NCBI GenBank assembly: GCA_021802325.1
Contig: JAKAAM010000005.1
Coordinates: forward strand, 1 to 34,481
Length of the DNA stretch: 34,481 nt
Reading direction: 5' to 3'
Origin: Nitrospirota bacterium
GTDB taxonomy: Bacteria > Nitrospirota_A > Leptospirillia > Leptospirillales > Leptospirillaceae
Part shown: positions 24,947-32,189 of the stretch, piece after piece
Position numbering within the stretch: position 1 is the stretch's first letter
How the letters are laid out: every line of letters begins with the position of its first letter
Notes under the pieces: model-generated
Databases searched by the model: none
The model's input: the letters and a program-made list of their open reading frames with translations, nothing else
Told to the model about the DNA's origin: nothing
Made by a program: the position numbers and the translations under genes

Positions 24947-25807
24947 ATGCGTATCGCCCATTCCTTTTCCGAACTCAGGACACTGCTCCCCTCTTCCCGA
25001 ACACACCGGTCGTGGCTTGTCCCCACGATGGGAGCCCTGCATGAAGGCCACGGGTCTTTGATTGACAGGGCGAGATCAGAGGGTGACTTTGTCGCGGTGT
25101 CGATCTTCGTGAACCCGCTCCAGTTCGGTCCCGGCGAAGATCTTGACCGTTATCCCCGAACCTTGGAGAGCGATCTTGCCTTTCTCGAGAGGAGAGGGAC
25201 CGACCTTGTCTTTCTTCCCACCGCCGGAGAAATCGTTCCCAGGGATGGTCGCATCACCGTTTCCTCCGGTCCCGTGGGAAAGCTCTTCTGCGGCCGGTCG
25301 AGACCCGGTCACTTCGACGGTGTCCTGACCATCGTCCTCAAGCTGTTTCACCTTTTTACCCCGGAAGGCGCCGTTTTTGGGGAAAAAGATCGCCAACAGC
25401 TCTTTCTGATCCAGTCCATGGTCAGGGATCTCGATCTTCCGATCCGGGTCGTGGGCCACCCGACCGTCAGAGAATCTGACGGGCTGGCACTGAGCTCACG
25501 TAACCGATATCTGACTTCAGAAGAGCGAAGCCGAGCCGCCCTCTTTCCGGCCATTCTCGACCATGCTGCGCGTCTTTGGAAGGATCTGGCCAGAGATCCC
25601 TTCCAAAATCGCCTCGAGGTATGCGACACGATTTCCCGACGTCTTTCGGAAGAGGGTTTCGTCGTGGATTATGTCGCCATTGCTGACCGGGAAACCTTTT
25701 TGCCGATCTCCGGTCCCGCCATTCCTGATGAGGCCTTCCTTCTGGCCGCCGTCCATCTCGGCAAGACCCGCCTGATCGACAACCGAGAGCTATCCACCGG
25801 TGTATGA
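24947..25807 (+). CDS. panC: Pantoate--beta-alanine ligase
   Basis: PanC joins pantoate and beta-alanine with ATP to form pantothenate, the precursor of CoA and of the ACP arm. The 286-residue protein has VPTMGALHEGHGSLI (a HIGH-type ATP motif), VSIFVNPLQFGPGEDL, GEKDRQQL and SRNRYL, with the C-terminal KTRLIDN. An in-frame ATG at 24938 is also possible, and the frame continues farther upstream into radA. The start at 24947 gives MRIAHSFSELR, close to the family. No Shine-Dalgarno precedes it; a -10 element just upstream suggests a leaderless mRNA. Its end overlaps rsmI by eight bases. Confidence 0.95.
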   Translation: MRIAHSFSELRTLLPSSRTHRSWLVPTMGALHEGHGSLIDRARSEGDFVAVSIFVNPLQFGPGEDLDRYPRTLESDLAFLERRGTDLVFLPTAGEIVPRDGRITVSSGPVGKLFCGRSRPGHFDGVLTIVLKLFHLFTPEGAVFGEKDRQQLFLIQSMVRDLDLPIRVVGHPTVRESDGLALSSRNRYLTSEERSRAALFPAILDHAARLWKDLARDPFQNRLEVCDTISRRLSEEGFVVDYVAIADRETFLPISGPAIPDEAFLLAAVHLGKTRLIDNRELSTGV

Positions 25808-26639
25808 CCATTCCTCGGGAGCCCTTTATCTTGTATCGACCCCGATCGGGAATCTGAAAGATATCACACTCCGGGCCCTCGATGTCCTATCAAAGGTCCA
25901 GTTTGTCGCATCCGAAGACACGCGTGTCACGCGTCCCCTTCTCGACCATTACAAAATCGAGACCCCATGCGTCTCCTACCACGAACACAACCGCGACGAA
26001 AAGATTCCACTCTTTCTTCACAGGATGGAAAAGGGGGAATCGATTGCTCTGGTTTCGGACGCAGGAACACCTCTGATTTCGGATCCAGGGTCAGCTCTCG
26101 TCTCTGAAACGATTGCCCGGGGTCTTCCTGTCCACCCCGTTCCAGGCCCTTCATCCATTCTGGCCGCCCTTTCCGCCTCAGGACTTCTCGAGGATCGTTT
26201 CTTTTTCGGAGGCTTTCTTCCTCGGGGAAAGGGTGATCAGGAAAAACTCCTGAAAGAAGCAGGGTTCCGAAAGGAAGTCCTTGTCTTTTTCGAGACTCCC
26301 CGGAGGGTCGTTCGAACGCTCGAAATCATGGAAGAGGTTCTGGGTCCCGAGCGCCATGTTTCTGTGGCCCGGGAGATGACGAAACTCCACGAAAGTTTTT
26401 ACAGGGGACGTCTTTCCGAAGTCAGGGCTCTTGTCGCCGAAGCGCCTTTGCTGGGAGAAATGGTACTCGTGGTGGAGGGAGCTGCCGAGGATTCCGGTTC
26501 CAAAGACGTTCCGGCACCCGTTCTGGAGGCCCTCAAACAGCTCGATCTTCCACGCGCGGAGAAAGCCCGATTTCTGACGAGGGCCTTCAGCATTCCCAGA
26601 GAGACGGCCTACCGGCTTGCGGAAAAAAGCCCTCCTTGA
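25800..26639 (+). CDS. rsmI: 16S rRNA (cytidine-1402 2'-O)-methyltransferase
   Basis: RsmI methylates the 2'-OH of C1402 in 16S rRNA using SAM. The 279-residue protein has the tetrapyrrole-methylase fold marks YLVSTPIGNLKDITLRAL, SEDTRVTRPLL, LVSDAGTPLISDPGS and PVPGPSSILAALSASGL. It also has FFETPRRVVRTLE and the C-terminal helical domain. The start is GTG 25800, inside the end of panC, so translation is probably coupled. Its stop is one base from that of the convergent TusA-like gene, leaving no room for a terminator between them. Confidence 0.95.
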   Translation: MYDHSSGALYLVSTPIGNLKDITLRALDVLSKVQFVASEDTRVTRPLLDHYKIETPCVSYHEHNRDEKIPLFLHRMEKGESIALVSDAGTPLISDPGSALVSETIARGLPVHPVPGPSSILAALSASGLLEDRFFFGGFLPRGKGDQEKLLKEAGFRKEVLVFFETPRRVVRTLEIMEEVLGPERHVSVAREMTKLHESFYRGRLSEVRALVAEAPLLGEMVLVVEGAAEDSGSKDVPAPVLEALKQLDLPRAEKARFLTRAFSIPRETAYRLAEKSPP

Positions 26640-26640
26640 G

Positions 26641-26901
26641 TCAGACCTTTTTGACAAGAATCTCGAAAAGGCCATCCGAACGCTCGGTCATCCCCAAAAG
26701 GGCATGACCTTCCTCCTGAACGGATCGGGGAACATTGGCAATAGGTTCCCCCGGATCCAGAATGACGGAAAGCGTCTCTCCCGACTCCATTGTTTCAAGC
26801 TTCAACTTTGTCTTGACAAAGTTGAATGGGCACTTGACACCCCGAAGGTCGATCGCCGCATCGGGAACGATGGCCGTCCCGGACCTTTTTTCTTCGCTCA
26901 T
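26641..26901 (-). CDS. TusA/SirA-family sulfur carrier-like protein with CPFN motif
   Basis: This 86-residue protein has the TusA-family plan: a strand, then DLRGVKCPFNFVKTKLKLE with Cys24 at the sulfur-carrying position, and a long second strand (ETLSVILDPGEPI). TusA proteins pass persulfide sulfur to tRNA thiolation, molybdenum cofactor or sulfur-oxidation systems. The usual CPxP is CPFN here, so the second Pro is missing and activity may differ. AAAGGA lies eight bases before the ATG. It follows the unrecognised gene at 26952-28223 by 50 nt, in the same direction, which suggests a shared unit. Confidence 0.8.
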   Translation of the reverse strand: MSEEKRSGTAIVPDAAIDLRGVKCPFNFVKTKLKLETMESGETLSVILDPGEPIANVPRSVQEEGHALLGMTERSDGLFEILVKKV

Positions 26902-26951
26902 ATCCTCAATCCTTTCATGCTATATTTCGGGGATTCTTTCCCCTTTTACCG

Positions 26952-28223
26952 CTATTCCCCCGACAGAAATCGGCTCACGGTCATGGGAGACTCGACCAAG
27001 GCCGATACCCGTTTCCGAAAGTGTCGCACAACGACATTCCGGGCATGCCACTCGCTGCAATCCCGCAAGAGAAGGAGTCCCATGTTCTTTTCCGGATCGA
27101 TAAAAAAAGGATCGGAAACGCGACAGGCCGATTTGATCTCAGCCAGGGAGTCGGGCCCTGTTTCCCAGAAGGGAAGGACCATCTGGTTCTGCCAGTTCGA
27201 CGAATCCATGATCCGGGCAATCTCTTCGAGCCCCTTGATCGAAAATCCGCTTTCCGTCCAGAAACGACAGAACCGAAAGTGGTTCGAGGTGAGGGACTGG
27301 GCCGTCGGAACGAGGTCCATTGATATTTCCCGGATGAACCGGTTCATCCGGAGAAGCCCTCCGTTTGCCAGGAGATTGATTGGAACGGGAATGTCTCCAA
27401 GCGGAAAGACTCCCCCCAGAAAGACCGAAAACCGGATCAGGATTTCGTGACCGATTCGGACCCCCCGTTCCCTGAAAACAGGAGGAAGCCCGGAAGATTC
27501 CTTTCCGACACCCCCGGGACGCTTCCAGACGAAGATCCCTTCCGCGGGTCCGGCTACGATTTCTCCTTCAAGAATTTCCCTCTGCCACTTCCTGTTACGG
27601 TAGACATAGGAGATATCGAAGATCTGCGTCTGACTTTCTGGCGCGGGGACGCCCACCTTCCGAAAGAAACCCGACCCCACTCGAAACTCTTCCGGGAAAC
27701 GCTCCATCAACTGGGTCAGAACGTATTCGGCCTCCGAATCCTCGACCCAACGGTCAAGACTCGCGCGAACGATCTCCAGGGACGGTTGAGAAAGGAGTCC
27801 GAGGGTCTCACGGACTCGTCCCGGATTTTCCCCTGGGACAACAACCAGAAATCTTCCCCAGGAAAAGCGGAAGACCATTAAACCCAAAAGGGTTGCTTCC
27901 TTTAACTTTCCGGCCCGCAGAAGAAAGACGTCGGACACGCTCCCTTCCTCGCCTTCCGTCCCTTTCCAAAACTCTCCCAGATGCAATTTTTCCGCGGGAG
28001 CCACAAGCTCCTCCATAAATTCACGGAACTTTGCAATACTTGTCCCAAGTACCCCGTCCGGCCAGACCATCCGGAGAGAGGGCGATGCCAGGATCACTTC
28101 ATAGCTCCGGTAGAAGAGCGCCATATTGGTGCCGCAAATCTTGGCAAGGGATTCTAGCTCGTCGCCGGGAAGAAAGGCCGACCCGAAGAGGGCCCCCTTC
28201 AAAGGTCTGTGACTCAGGATCAA
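26952..28223 (-). CDS. Unrecognised 423-residue protein, possible degenerate GGDEF-like C-terminus
   Basis: I do not recognise this protein. It starts at TTG 28223 with GAGGA seven bases before it. No signal peptide or clear membrane helix is seen, so it is probably cytoplasmic. The N-terminus (FLPGDELESLAKICGTNMALFYRS) recalls the part of sensory Cache-type domains around a ligand pocket. Near the C-terminus, ACRVSDPFFIDPEKNMGLLLLRDCSE (about 364-392) can be aligned by eye with the RxSD and RYGGDEF-LLLP segments of diguanylate cyclases, but the GGDEF residues are replaced (DPEKN). It would then be inactive and perhaps a binding or scaffold protein. This is suggestive only. The TusA-like gene follows it by 50 nt. 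Confidence 0.7.
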   Translation of the reverse strand: MILSHRPLKGALFGSAFLPGDELESLAKICGTNMALFYRSYEVILASPSLRMVWPDGVLGTSIAKFREFMEELVAPAEKLHLGEFWKGTEGEEGSVSDVFLLRAGKLKEATLLGLMVFRFSWGRFLVVVPGENPGRVRETLGLLSQPSLEIVRASLDRWVEDSEAEYVLTQLMERFPEEFRVGSGFFRKVGVPAPESQTQIFDISYVYRNRKWQREILEGEIVAGPAEGIFVWKRPGGVGKESSGLPPVFRERGVRIGHEILIRFSVFLGGVFPLGDIPVPINLLANGGLLRMNRFIREISMDLVPTAQSLTSNHFRFCRFWTESGFSIKGLEEIARIMDSSNWQNQMVLPFWETGPDSLAEIKSACRVSDPFFIDPEKNMGLLLLRDCSEWHARNVVVRHFRKRVSALVESPMTVSRFLSGE

Positions 28224-28582
28224 AGTAAATTCCTCAAGAGACCATTTTCACAAAATCATTCCAATTTTGGCCTGTCGCAACGGCAGGAATAGAACTCTCA
28301 TCCCAATCCTCTCACAAAAGCTTACTTCGTTTGCGGCAAGCCTGTCCATCCACACCCAGGTCCTGCCAAGTCGGAGGGAAAGGAAAAAGAGGGATCACCA
28401 ATATCCTGAAAATGCCCATCCTTGACCATGTCTGCTTGAGGACCCCGAAAGAAGCATGGTGAGGCTCCTCTTGAAATAAATCGCCGAATGGAGATTAATA
28501 TTAGGATGTTCAAATCATCATAACGATCTTTTCGGTCCATTGCCGATCGATCTGAATCCAGTCCCCCTTTGGAGGAGTTCCC
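28224..28582. other. Intergenic region between divergent genes, no gene seen
   Basis: About 360 nt separate the leftward unrecognised gene from the rightward Slp-like gene. No plausible coding frame with a ribosome site is seen; the leftward frame across 28322-28669 overlaps the real gene in antisense. A short inverted repeat lies at 28271-28287 (CCTGTCG, loop CAA, CGGCAGG). A TTGAAA at 28471-28476 followed by AT-rich sequence could be a -35 for the Slp-like gene, but no well-spaced -10 is convincing. The stretch from 28490 to 28530 is notably AT-rich. Confidence 0.5.
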
Positions 28583-29158
28583 TTGCTCCGACGAAATTTT
28601 TTCTCTCGAGTCGTCTTCCTTCTTGTCACTTTCACATTCGCCTCTTGTGCCTATCAGGTTCCCCCCCAACCCACGGCTTTCATTACCCGACAGGAACCGG
28701 ACCTCCTATCCGAGATTTTGAGCCATAAACCGTTACCCGTCGGAAGAGTCGCGACCCTGGGAGGTCAGATCCTCAGACGATATGACGCGCCGACGGGACG
28801 CTACTTTCTGATCCGTGACCTTCCTCTGGACGAGGACGCTTACCCCCATCCTCCTGCAGGCAAGGTTTTTCTGAATCCGGCAAACGAATTCATCCTTTTC
28901 ACTCCGGCCATGCACGTCATTGGAGAGCACCGCCCCAAAAAACGTCGCTCCAACAGTGCATTCGTGGTATTCGGACGGGAAGAGAACCGGACAATCTCGA
29001 TGGGACCGGGCCATATCCTTACTGCCGTTGGTGAAGTCCGAGGAATGGCGCCCTTTCCCACCGGCAAGAAACACCGCCACTATCTTCTCCTGGTAAGCCA
29101 GTATGTCATGCTCTGGTCAAAGGCACGGGCAGAGGATTATCCACTTGTTATCAAATAA
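28583..29158 (+). CDS. Slp-family-like outer-membrane lipoprotein
   Basis: The 191-residue protein has a lipoprotein signal with lipobox FASC (lipidated Cys22) and no Asp at the next position, so outer-membrane sorting is likely. The rest is mostly beta strands. GRVATLGGQILRR, a segment around PAGKVFLNPAN and TAVGEVRGMAPFPTGKKHRHY resemble the Slp/YeaY layout (a GG-x-I strand, then a VGE-x-x-G strand). That family is induced by starvation or acid in enterobacteria, but its role here is unknown. The start is TTG 28583 with GGAGGAG seven bases before it. It is 126 nt upstream of a tRNA gene on the same strand. Confidence 0.68.
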   Translation: MLRRNFFSRVVFLLVTFTFASCAYQVPPQPTAFITRQEPDLLSEILSHKPLPVGRVATLGGQILRRYDAPTGRYFLIRDLPLDEDAYPHPPAGKVFLNPANEFILFTPAMHVIGEHRPKKRRSNSAFVVFGREENRTISMGPGHILTAVGEVRGMAPFPTGKKHRHYLLLVSQYVMLWSKARAEDYPLVIK

Positions 29159-29229
29159 AAAGTATACATCGGATCGCTCGATGCACTTGAATCCTTGGGG
29201 GGAGAGCTCACATGAACTCCCCACTTACC

Positions 29230-29258
29230 TTGAGTTGATCGTTCCATCCCCGTATAAT
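29230..29258 (+). promoter_or_regulatory. Promoter for tRNA-Leu
   Basis: TTGAGT (29230-29235), a 17-nt spacer and a perfect TATAAT (29253-29258) place a start near 29265, about 20 nt before the tRNA. The bases between the -10 and the start (CGTCGGG) are GC-rich, as at stringently controlled stable-RNA promoters. Confidence 0.65.
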
Positions 29259-29284
29259 CGTCGGGATCTTCCCCAATTCTTCTG

Positions 29285-29371
29285 GCTCGGGTGGCGGAAC
29301 AGGCAGACGCAGCGGACTCAAAATCCGCCGACCTCACGGTCATAGGAGTTCGATTCTCCTCCCGAGCACCA
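29285..29371 (+). tRNA. tRNA-Leu (anticodon CAA)
   Basis: An 87-nt class II tRNA. The acceptor arms GCTCGGG (29285-29291) and CCCGAGC (29361-29367) pair fully. The anticodon stem GCGGA/TCCGC encloses the loop CTCAAAA with anticodon CAA (29319-29321), reading UUG. A long variable arm (GACC/GGTC) and the T arm AGGAG-TTCGATT-CTCCT are present. The 3' CCA is encoded. No integrase or repeated tRNA end is seen, so it does not appear to mark an integration site. Confidence 0.97.
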
Positions 29372-29600
29372 GTCTTGAACGACTTCGGTGGACATTGCCC
29401 TATTGCGCCACTGTCAGCAAGCTCAATCCCCTCACAATCCCGATCAAGATCCTGGCTTTCCCAGATTACTGACTTTCACAACCCGTTGATTCCTCCCCCA
29501 GCCTTCGTATTCTTTCCGTAACCTTCTCACGACTTTCCCGTCACAAGGACCGACTATCCTGCAGGGGATAGAATTCGTCCACCCTTTCGGGGAGGTACCA

Positions 29601-30374
29601 ATGCCCGTCTCCTGTATCCTTCTACCTTCTTCCGCCGATAACACCACGCTGGAAGTTCGATGGGCCCGTTCGTCGCGCGACATCCTCAAAGCCCAGAAAC
29701 TTCGAGCACTCGCCTTTGGATTTTCTCCTCCGGAATGTCCCTACGAGGAAATAGTCCCCGAATGCGATTTCTTTGACGCCTTCGCCCGCCATCTTATGGT
29801 CGTCGACACAAGAAGCGGCCACTGTGTCGGCACATACCGGCTCCTCGATGCAAATGGGGCCCGAAAAGCCGGCGGATTTTACTCGGAATCCGAATTCGAA
29901 ATTTCCCCCCTCTCACCCTTCCTCGACGAAACAGTCGAACTTGGACGATCCTGTGTCCACCCGGACTACCGCAAGGGAAGCGTCATCGCCCTTCTTTGGG
30001 CAGCCCTAGCCCGAACTCTGATCACCGAAAAGATCAAATATCTGATGGGTTGCGCAAGCGTCGACCTGACCAACCCCGATCTCGACCCGGACGAGATCGG
30101 GAGCCATCTTCTCCTCAATGTCCGAAGTGATGCATCCATAAGCGTCCTCCCCTATCGTCCCTTTCCCTGTCTTATACGCCCGATCGGAGCCGGTCGAGTC
30201 CCGACCCTTCCGCCTCTTCTCAAGGGATATCTTCGGATCGGAGCCAAATGTATCGGACATCCCGCCCATGATCCCATCTTCAGAACGGCCGACTTCCCTG
30301 TGTGGCTCGCCCTTTCCGAAATGAATGTTTCCTATTCGCGTCACTTCTTCCGATCTGGCAGTACAACGAGATGA
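29601..30374 (+). CDS. olsB: OlsB-like N-acyltransferase (GNAT; ornithine lipid synthesis)
   Basis: The 257-residue protein resembles the OlsB/hemolysin-type acyltransferase family: DFFDAFARHLMVVD, VGTYRLL, GFYSESEFEISPL, VELGRSCVHPDYRKG and LLWAALARTL occur in family order. OlsB moves a 3-hydroxyacyl group from ACP to ornithine, giving lyso-ornithine lipid. The exact amino-acid acceptor is an inference. GGGGAGGT lies before the ATG. It overlaps the next gene, a PlsC-type acyltransferase, by ATGA, the usual OlsB-OlsA pairing. The 229-nt gap after the tRNA holds an inverted repeat (29554-29571) but no clear promoter. Confidence 0.82.
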   Translation: MPVSCILLPSSADNTTLEVRWARSSRDILKAQKLRALAFGFSPPECPYEEIVPECDFFDAFARHLMVVDTRSGHCVGTYRLLDANGARKAGGFYSESEFEISPLSPFLDETVELGRSCVHPDYRKGSVIALLWAALARTLITEKIKYLMGCASVDLTNPDLDPDEIGSHLLLNVRSDASISVLPYRPFPCLIRPIGAGRVPTLPPLLKGYLRIGAKCIGHPAHDPIFRTADFPVWLALSEMNVSYSRHFFRSGSTTR

Positions 30375-31126
30375 GGGTCCCATTCATCGCCCCTCATTCT
30401 CTTTCCATTTCCGGCCGGTCCCTGCGGGGTTTAAGGGCAGCGACACACTTGGCCCGAGGTGTTTTTGTTCCCAAGGTCCCGGCTCCATCCGGAGAAGACC
30501 CACTGGCCGTATGGTGCCGGGACCTTCTTATCCGACTGGGGGTCCGCATGGAGATTTCCGGGGCCGATATTCCCCCTGGACCCTTTCTTCTGATCTCCAA
30601 CCATATCTCCTGGATGGACATCCTTGTCATCCGCGCCCTTGTTCCGGCCCGCTTCATCGCCAAGGAGGAGATCGCCCTCTGGCCACTGGTCGGAAAATCG
30701 GCCCAAGCAGCAGGGACTTTTTTCATCGCCAGAAAACGTCTTTCCTCATTTCGGAATATCTTCGAACAGGTACGGAGAACCCTGGAAAACGAAGAGTGTG
30801 TCGCCGTATTTCCGGAAGGCACCACAACCTGCGGAGAAGGCCTCCTCCCCTTTAGGACCGGACTTTTCGAAGCGGCCATTCGAACGGATCGGCCCGTTCT
30901 TCCCCTTTGCCTGCAATACGAAGCTCCCGACCGTCGTCCCTTGAAGTCCATCTCCTACACCGGAGGGGAAAGCTTCGTCCGTTCCTTCTGGCGGACACTC
31001 GGTGAGCCCCATATCACTGCCCGCATCCGCATATGTCCGCCTCTCCTGCCGAAGGGGCGCTCCCGAAGGAATCTTTCTCTTGAGTCCTGGGAGATTCTCC
31101 GGTCCACCCTTAATCAGTCTTCCTAA
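30371..31126 (+). CDS. olsA: PlsC-type 1-acyl-transferase (OlsA-like)
   Basis: The 251-residue protein has the two acyltransferase hallmarks: NHISWMD with His78 and Asp83 (HX4D) and FPEGTT (147-152), followed by GLLPFRTG. OlsA adds the second acyl chain to lyso-ornithine lipid; PlsC acylates lysophosphatidate. The overlap with the OlsB-like gene (ATGA at 30371) points to OlsA, but sequence alone does not separate the two. An upstream in-frame ATG at 30302 lies inside olsB and is not preferred. A basic, hydrophobic N-terminus would place it at the membrane. Confidence 0.85.
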   Translation: MRVPFIAPHSLSISGRSLRGLRAATHLARGVFVPKVPAPSGEDPLAVWCRDLLIRLGVRMEISGADIPPGPFLLISNHISWMDILVIRALVPARFIAKEEIALWPLVGKSAQAAGTFFIARKRLSSFRNIFEQVRRTLENEECVAVFPEGTTTCGEGLLPFRTGLFEAAIRTDRPVLPLCLQYEAPDRRPLKSISYTGGESFVRSFWRTLGEPHITARIRICPPLLPKGRSRRNLSLESWEILRSTLNQSS

Positions 31127-31169
31127 AGCTTTCGCCCCCTTCTCATCAGAGTGGATTTTTTGTCCCCCC

Positions 31170-31198
31170 TTGGATATGATCGCAAAATAGGTTATTTA
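31170..31198 (+). promoter_or_regulatory. Candidate promoter for the DUF374 gene
   Basis: TTGGAT (31170-31175), a 17-nt spacer and TATTTA (31193-31198) lie in the 130-nt gap after olsA, giving a start near 31205 and a leader of about 50 nt. The DUF374 gene can therefore be expressed apart from olsBA. Confidence 0.45.
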
Positions 31199-31256
31199 AA
31201 TCATTCAATCCAAAGATTTACCCTCCTCAAGCCTTGACTGACAGGGGACACGCTTC

Positions 31257-32030
31257 GTGAAATCCGGAAAATGGCCTCTCGATATGGCCTCCTGGGCCAC
31301 ATCCATCCTGGTTCGACTCATCAAGATCTCAAATAAGTCGGCCTATATCGGATTCGAAGGTTACCGGCAGCGTCTGGAGTCCGGATTGCCTGTCATGATC
31401 GCCTTCTGGCACAACCAGGGTTTGTTCATGCCCTTCGTCTGGTTCGGGAAGCCTGGAAAGATCAAGCTGATTGTCTCCCAATCGAAGGATGGGGAACTGA
31501 TCGCCGCCCTCCTCCGCTGGTTTGGAATCCTCTCCGTCCGTGGCTCTTCGACCCGTGGCGGCAGCGCGGCCCTCAAGGAACTCCTGCGACTCGACCGGGC
31601 AGGAGAGGATTCGATCGTCTTCACCCCCGACGGTCCCAAAGGCCCTCTCTATCGGGTCAAGGAAGGGGTCGCCTATCTCGCCCTCTCCTCCAAAAAGCCT
31701 CTCTATCTTCTTTCAGTGACCTGTTCCCGGGTCAAAATTCTGCACTCCTGGGACCGATTCCGCATCCCTCTGCCATTCGGAAAAGCGACCTATGTCTGCT
31801 CGCCCCCCCTTCATCTCTCGGATTTTTCGGGTCTTCCACTCCCGGAAGCCGCAGGCGTCATCGAAGAGTGCCTGATGCAGACGAACAGAATCGCCGATGC
31901 GGTGTCCGCTGAGGTCCTGACCCATCGGGAAGCCGCCTCCCTTCTTTCCCCGGACTGCTTTCCATGGTCCCCTTATTCTCGGGGGGCCCATGGGGAAACC
32001 GCTGTGGATTTCGTGAAAAGCGTCCGATAA
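31257..32030 (+). CDS. DUF374 lysophospholipid acyltransferase-family protein
   Basis: The 257-residue protein shows the DUF374 pattern: AFWHNQ (His in place of the HX4D box), SQSKDGELIAALLRWFG, RGSSTRGGSAALKEL and FTPDGPKGP, the counterpart of FPEG in related acyltransferases. Members are thought to acylate lipids such as lipid A or lysophospholipids, but the substrate is unknown. The start is GTG 31257 with AGGGG upstream; a later ATG (codon 10) is possible. It lies 130 nt after olsA with its own candidate promoter and is followed by the desaturase gene. Confidence 0.85.
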   Translation: MKSGKWPLDMASWATSILVRLIKISNKSAYIGFEGYRQRLESGLPVMIAFWHNQGLFMPFVWFGKPGKIKLIVSQSKDGELIAALLRWFGILSVRGSSTRGGSAALKELLRLDRAGEDSIVFTPDGPKGPLYRVKEGVAYLALSSKKPLYLLSVTCSRVKILHSWDRFRIPLPFGKATYVCSPPLHLSDFSGLPLPEAAGVIEECLMQTNRIADAVSAEVLTHREAASLLSPDCFPWSPYSRGAHGETAVDFVKSVR

Positions 32031-32087
32031 GATATTGGAAATACAGGATCTTCAGACAAAAAAGATGCATTTTCCATATTTAGAGAG

Positions 32088-32093
32088 TATAAT
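32088..32093 (+). promoter_or_regulatory. Possible -10 box for the desaturase gene
   Basis: A perfect TATAAT in an AT-rich stretch between the DUF374 gene and the desaturase would start transcription near 32100. No -35 at normal spacing is recognisable, so the support is the -10 and the base composition only. Confidence 0.35.
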
Positions 32094-32189
32094 GATTTAG
32101 ATTGAGTCAGTCTTGCTTCATAAATTGGCCATAACCCCTATTTTTGAGTTTAGGGAATGGTCCCGACGAACCTACGGAAGGAATGCAGG

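Noticed and set aside
28271..28287. Short inverted repeat as a terminator
   Set aside because: It is a 7-bp stem with one G-T pair and no T-tract, located between divergent genes where no terminator is needed.
28322..28669. Leftward 115-codon frame in the 28.2-28.6 kb gap
   Set aside because: No ribosome site or domain, and it overlaps the start of the Slp-like gene in antisense.
29285..29371. tRNA-Leu as an integration site for a mobile element
   Set aside because: No integrase gene and no repeated copy of the tRNA 3' end were noticed nearby.
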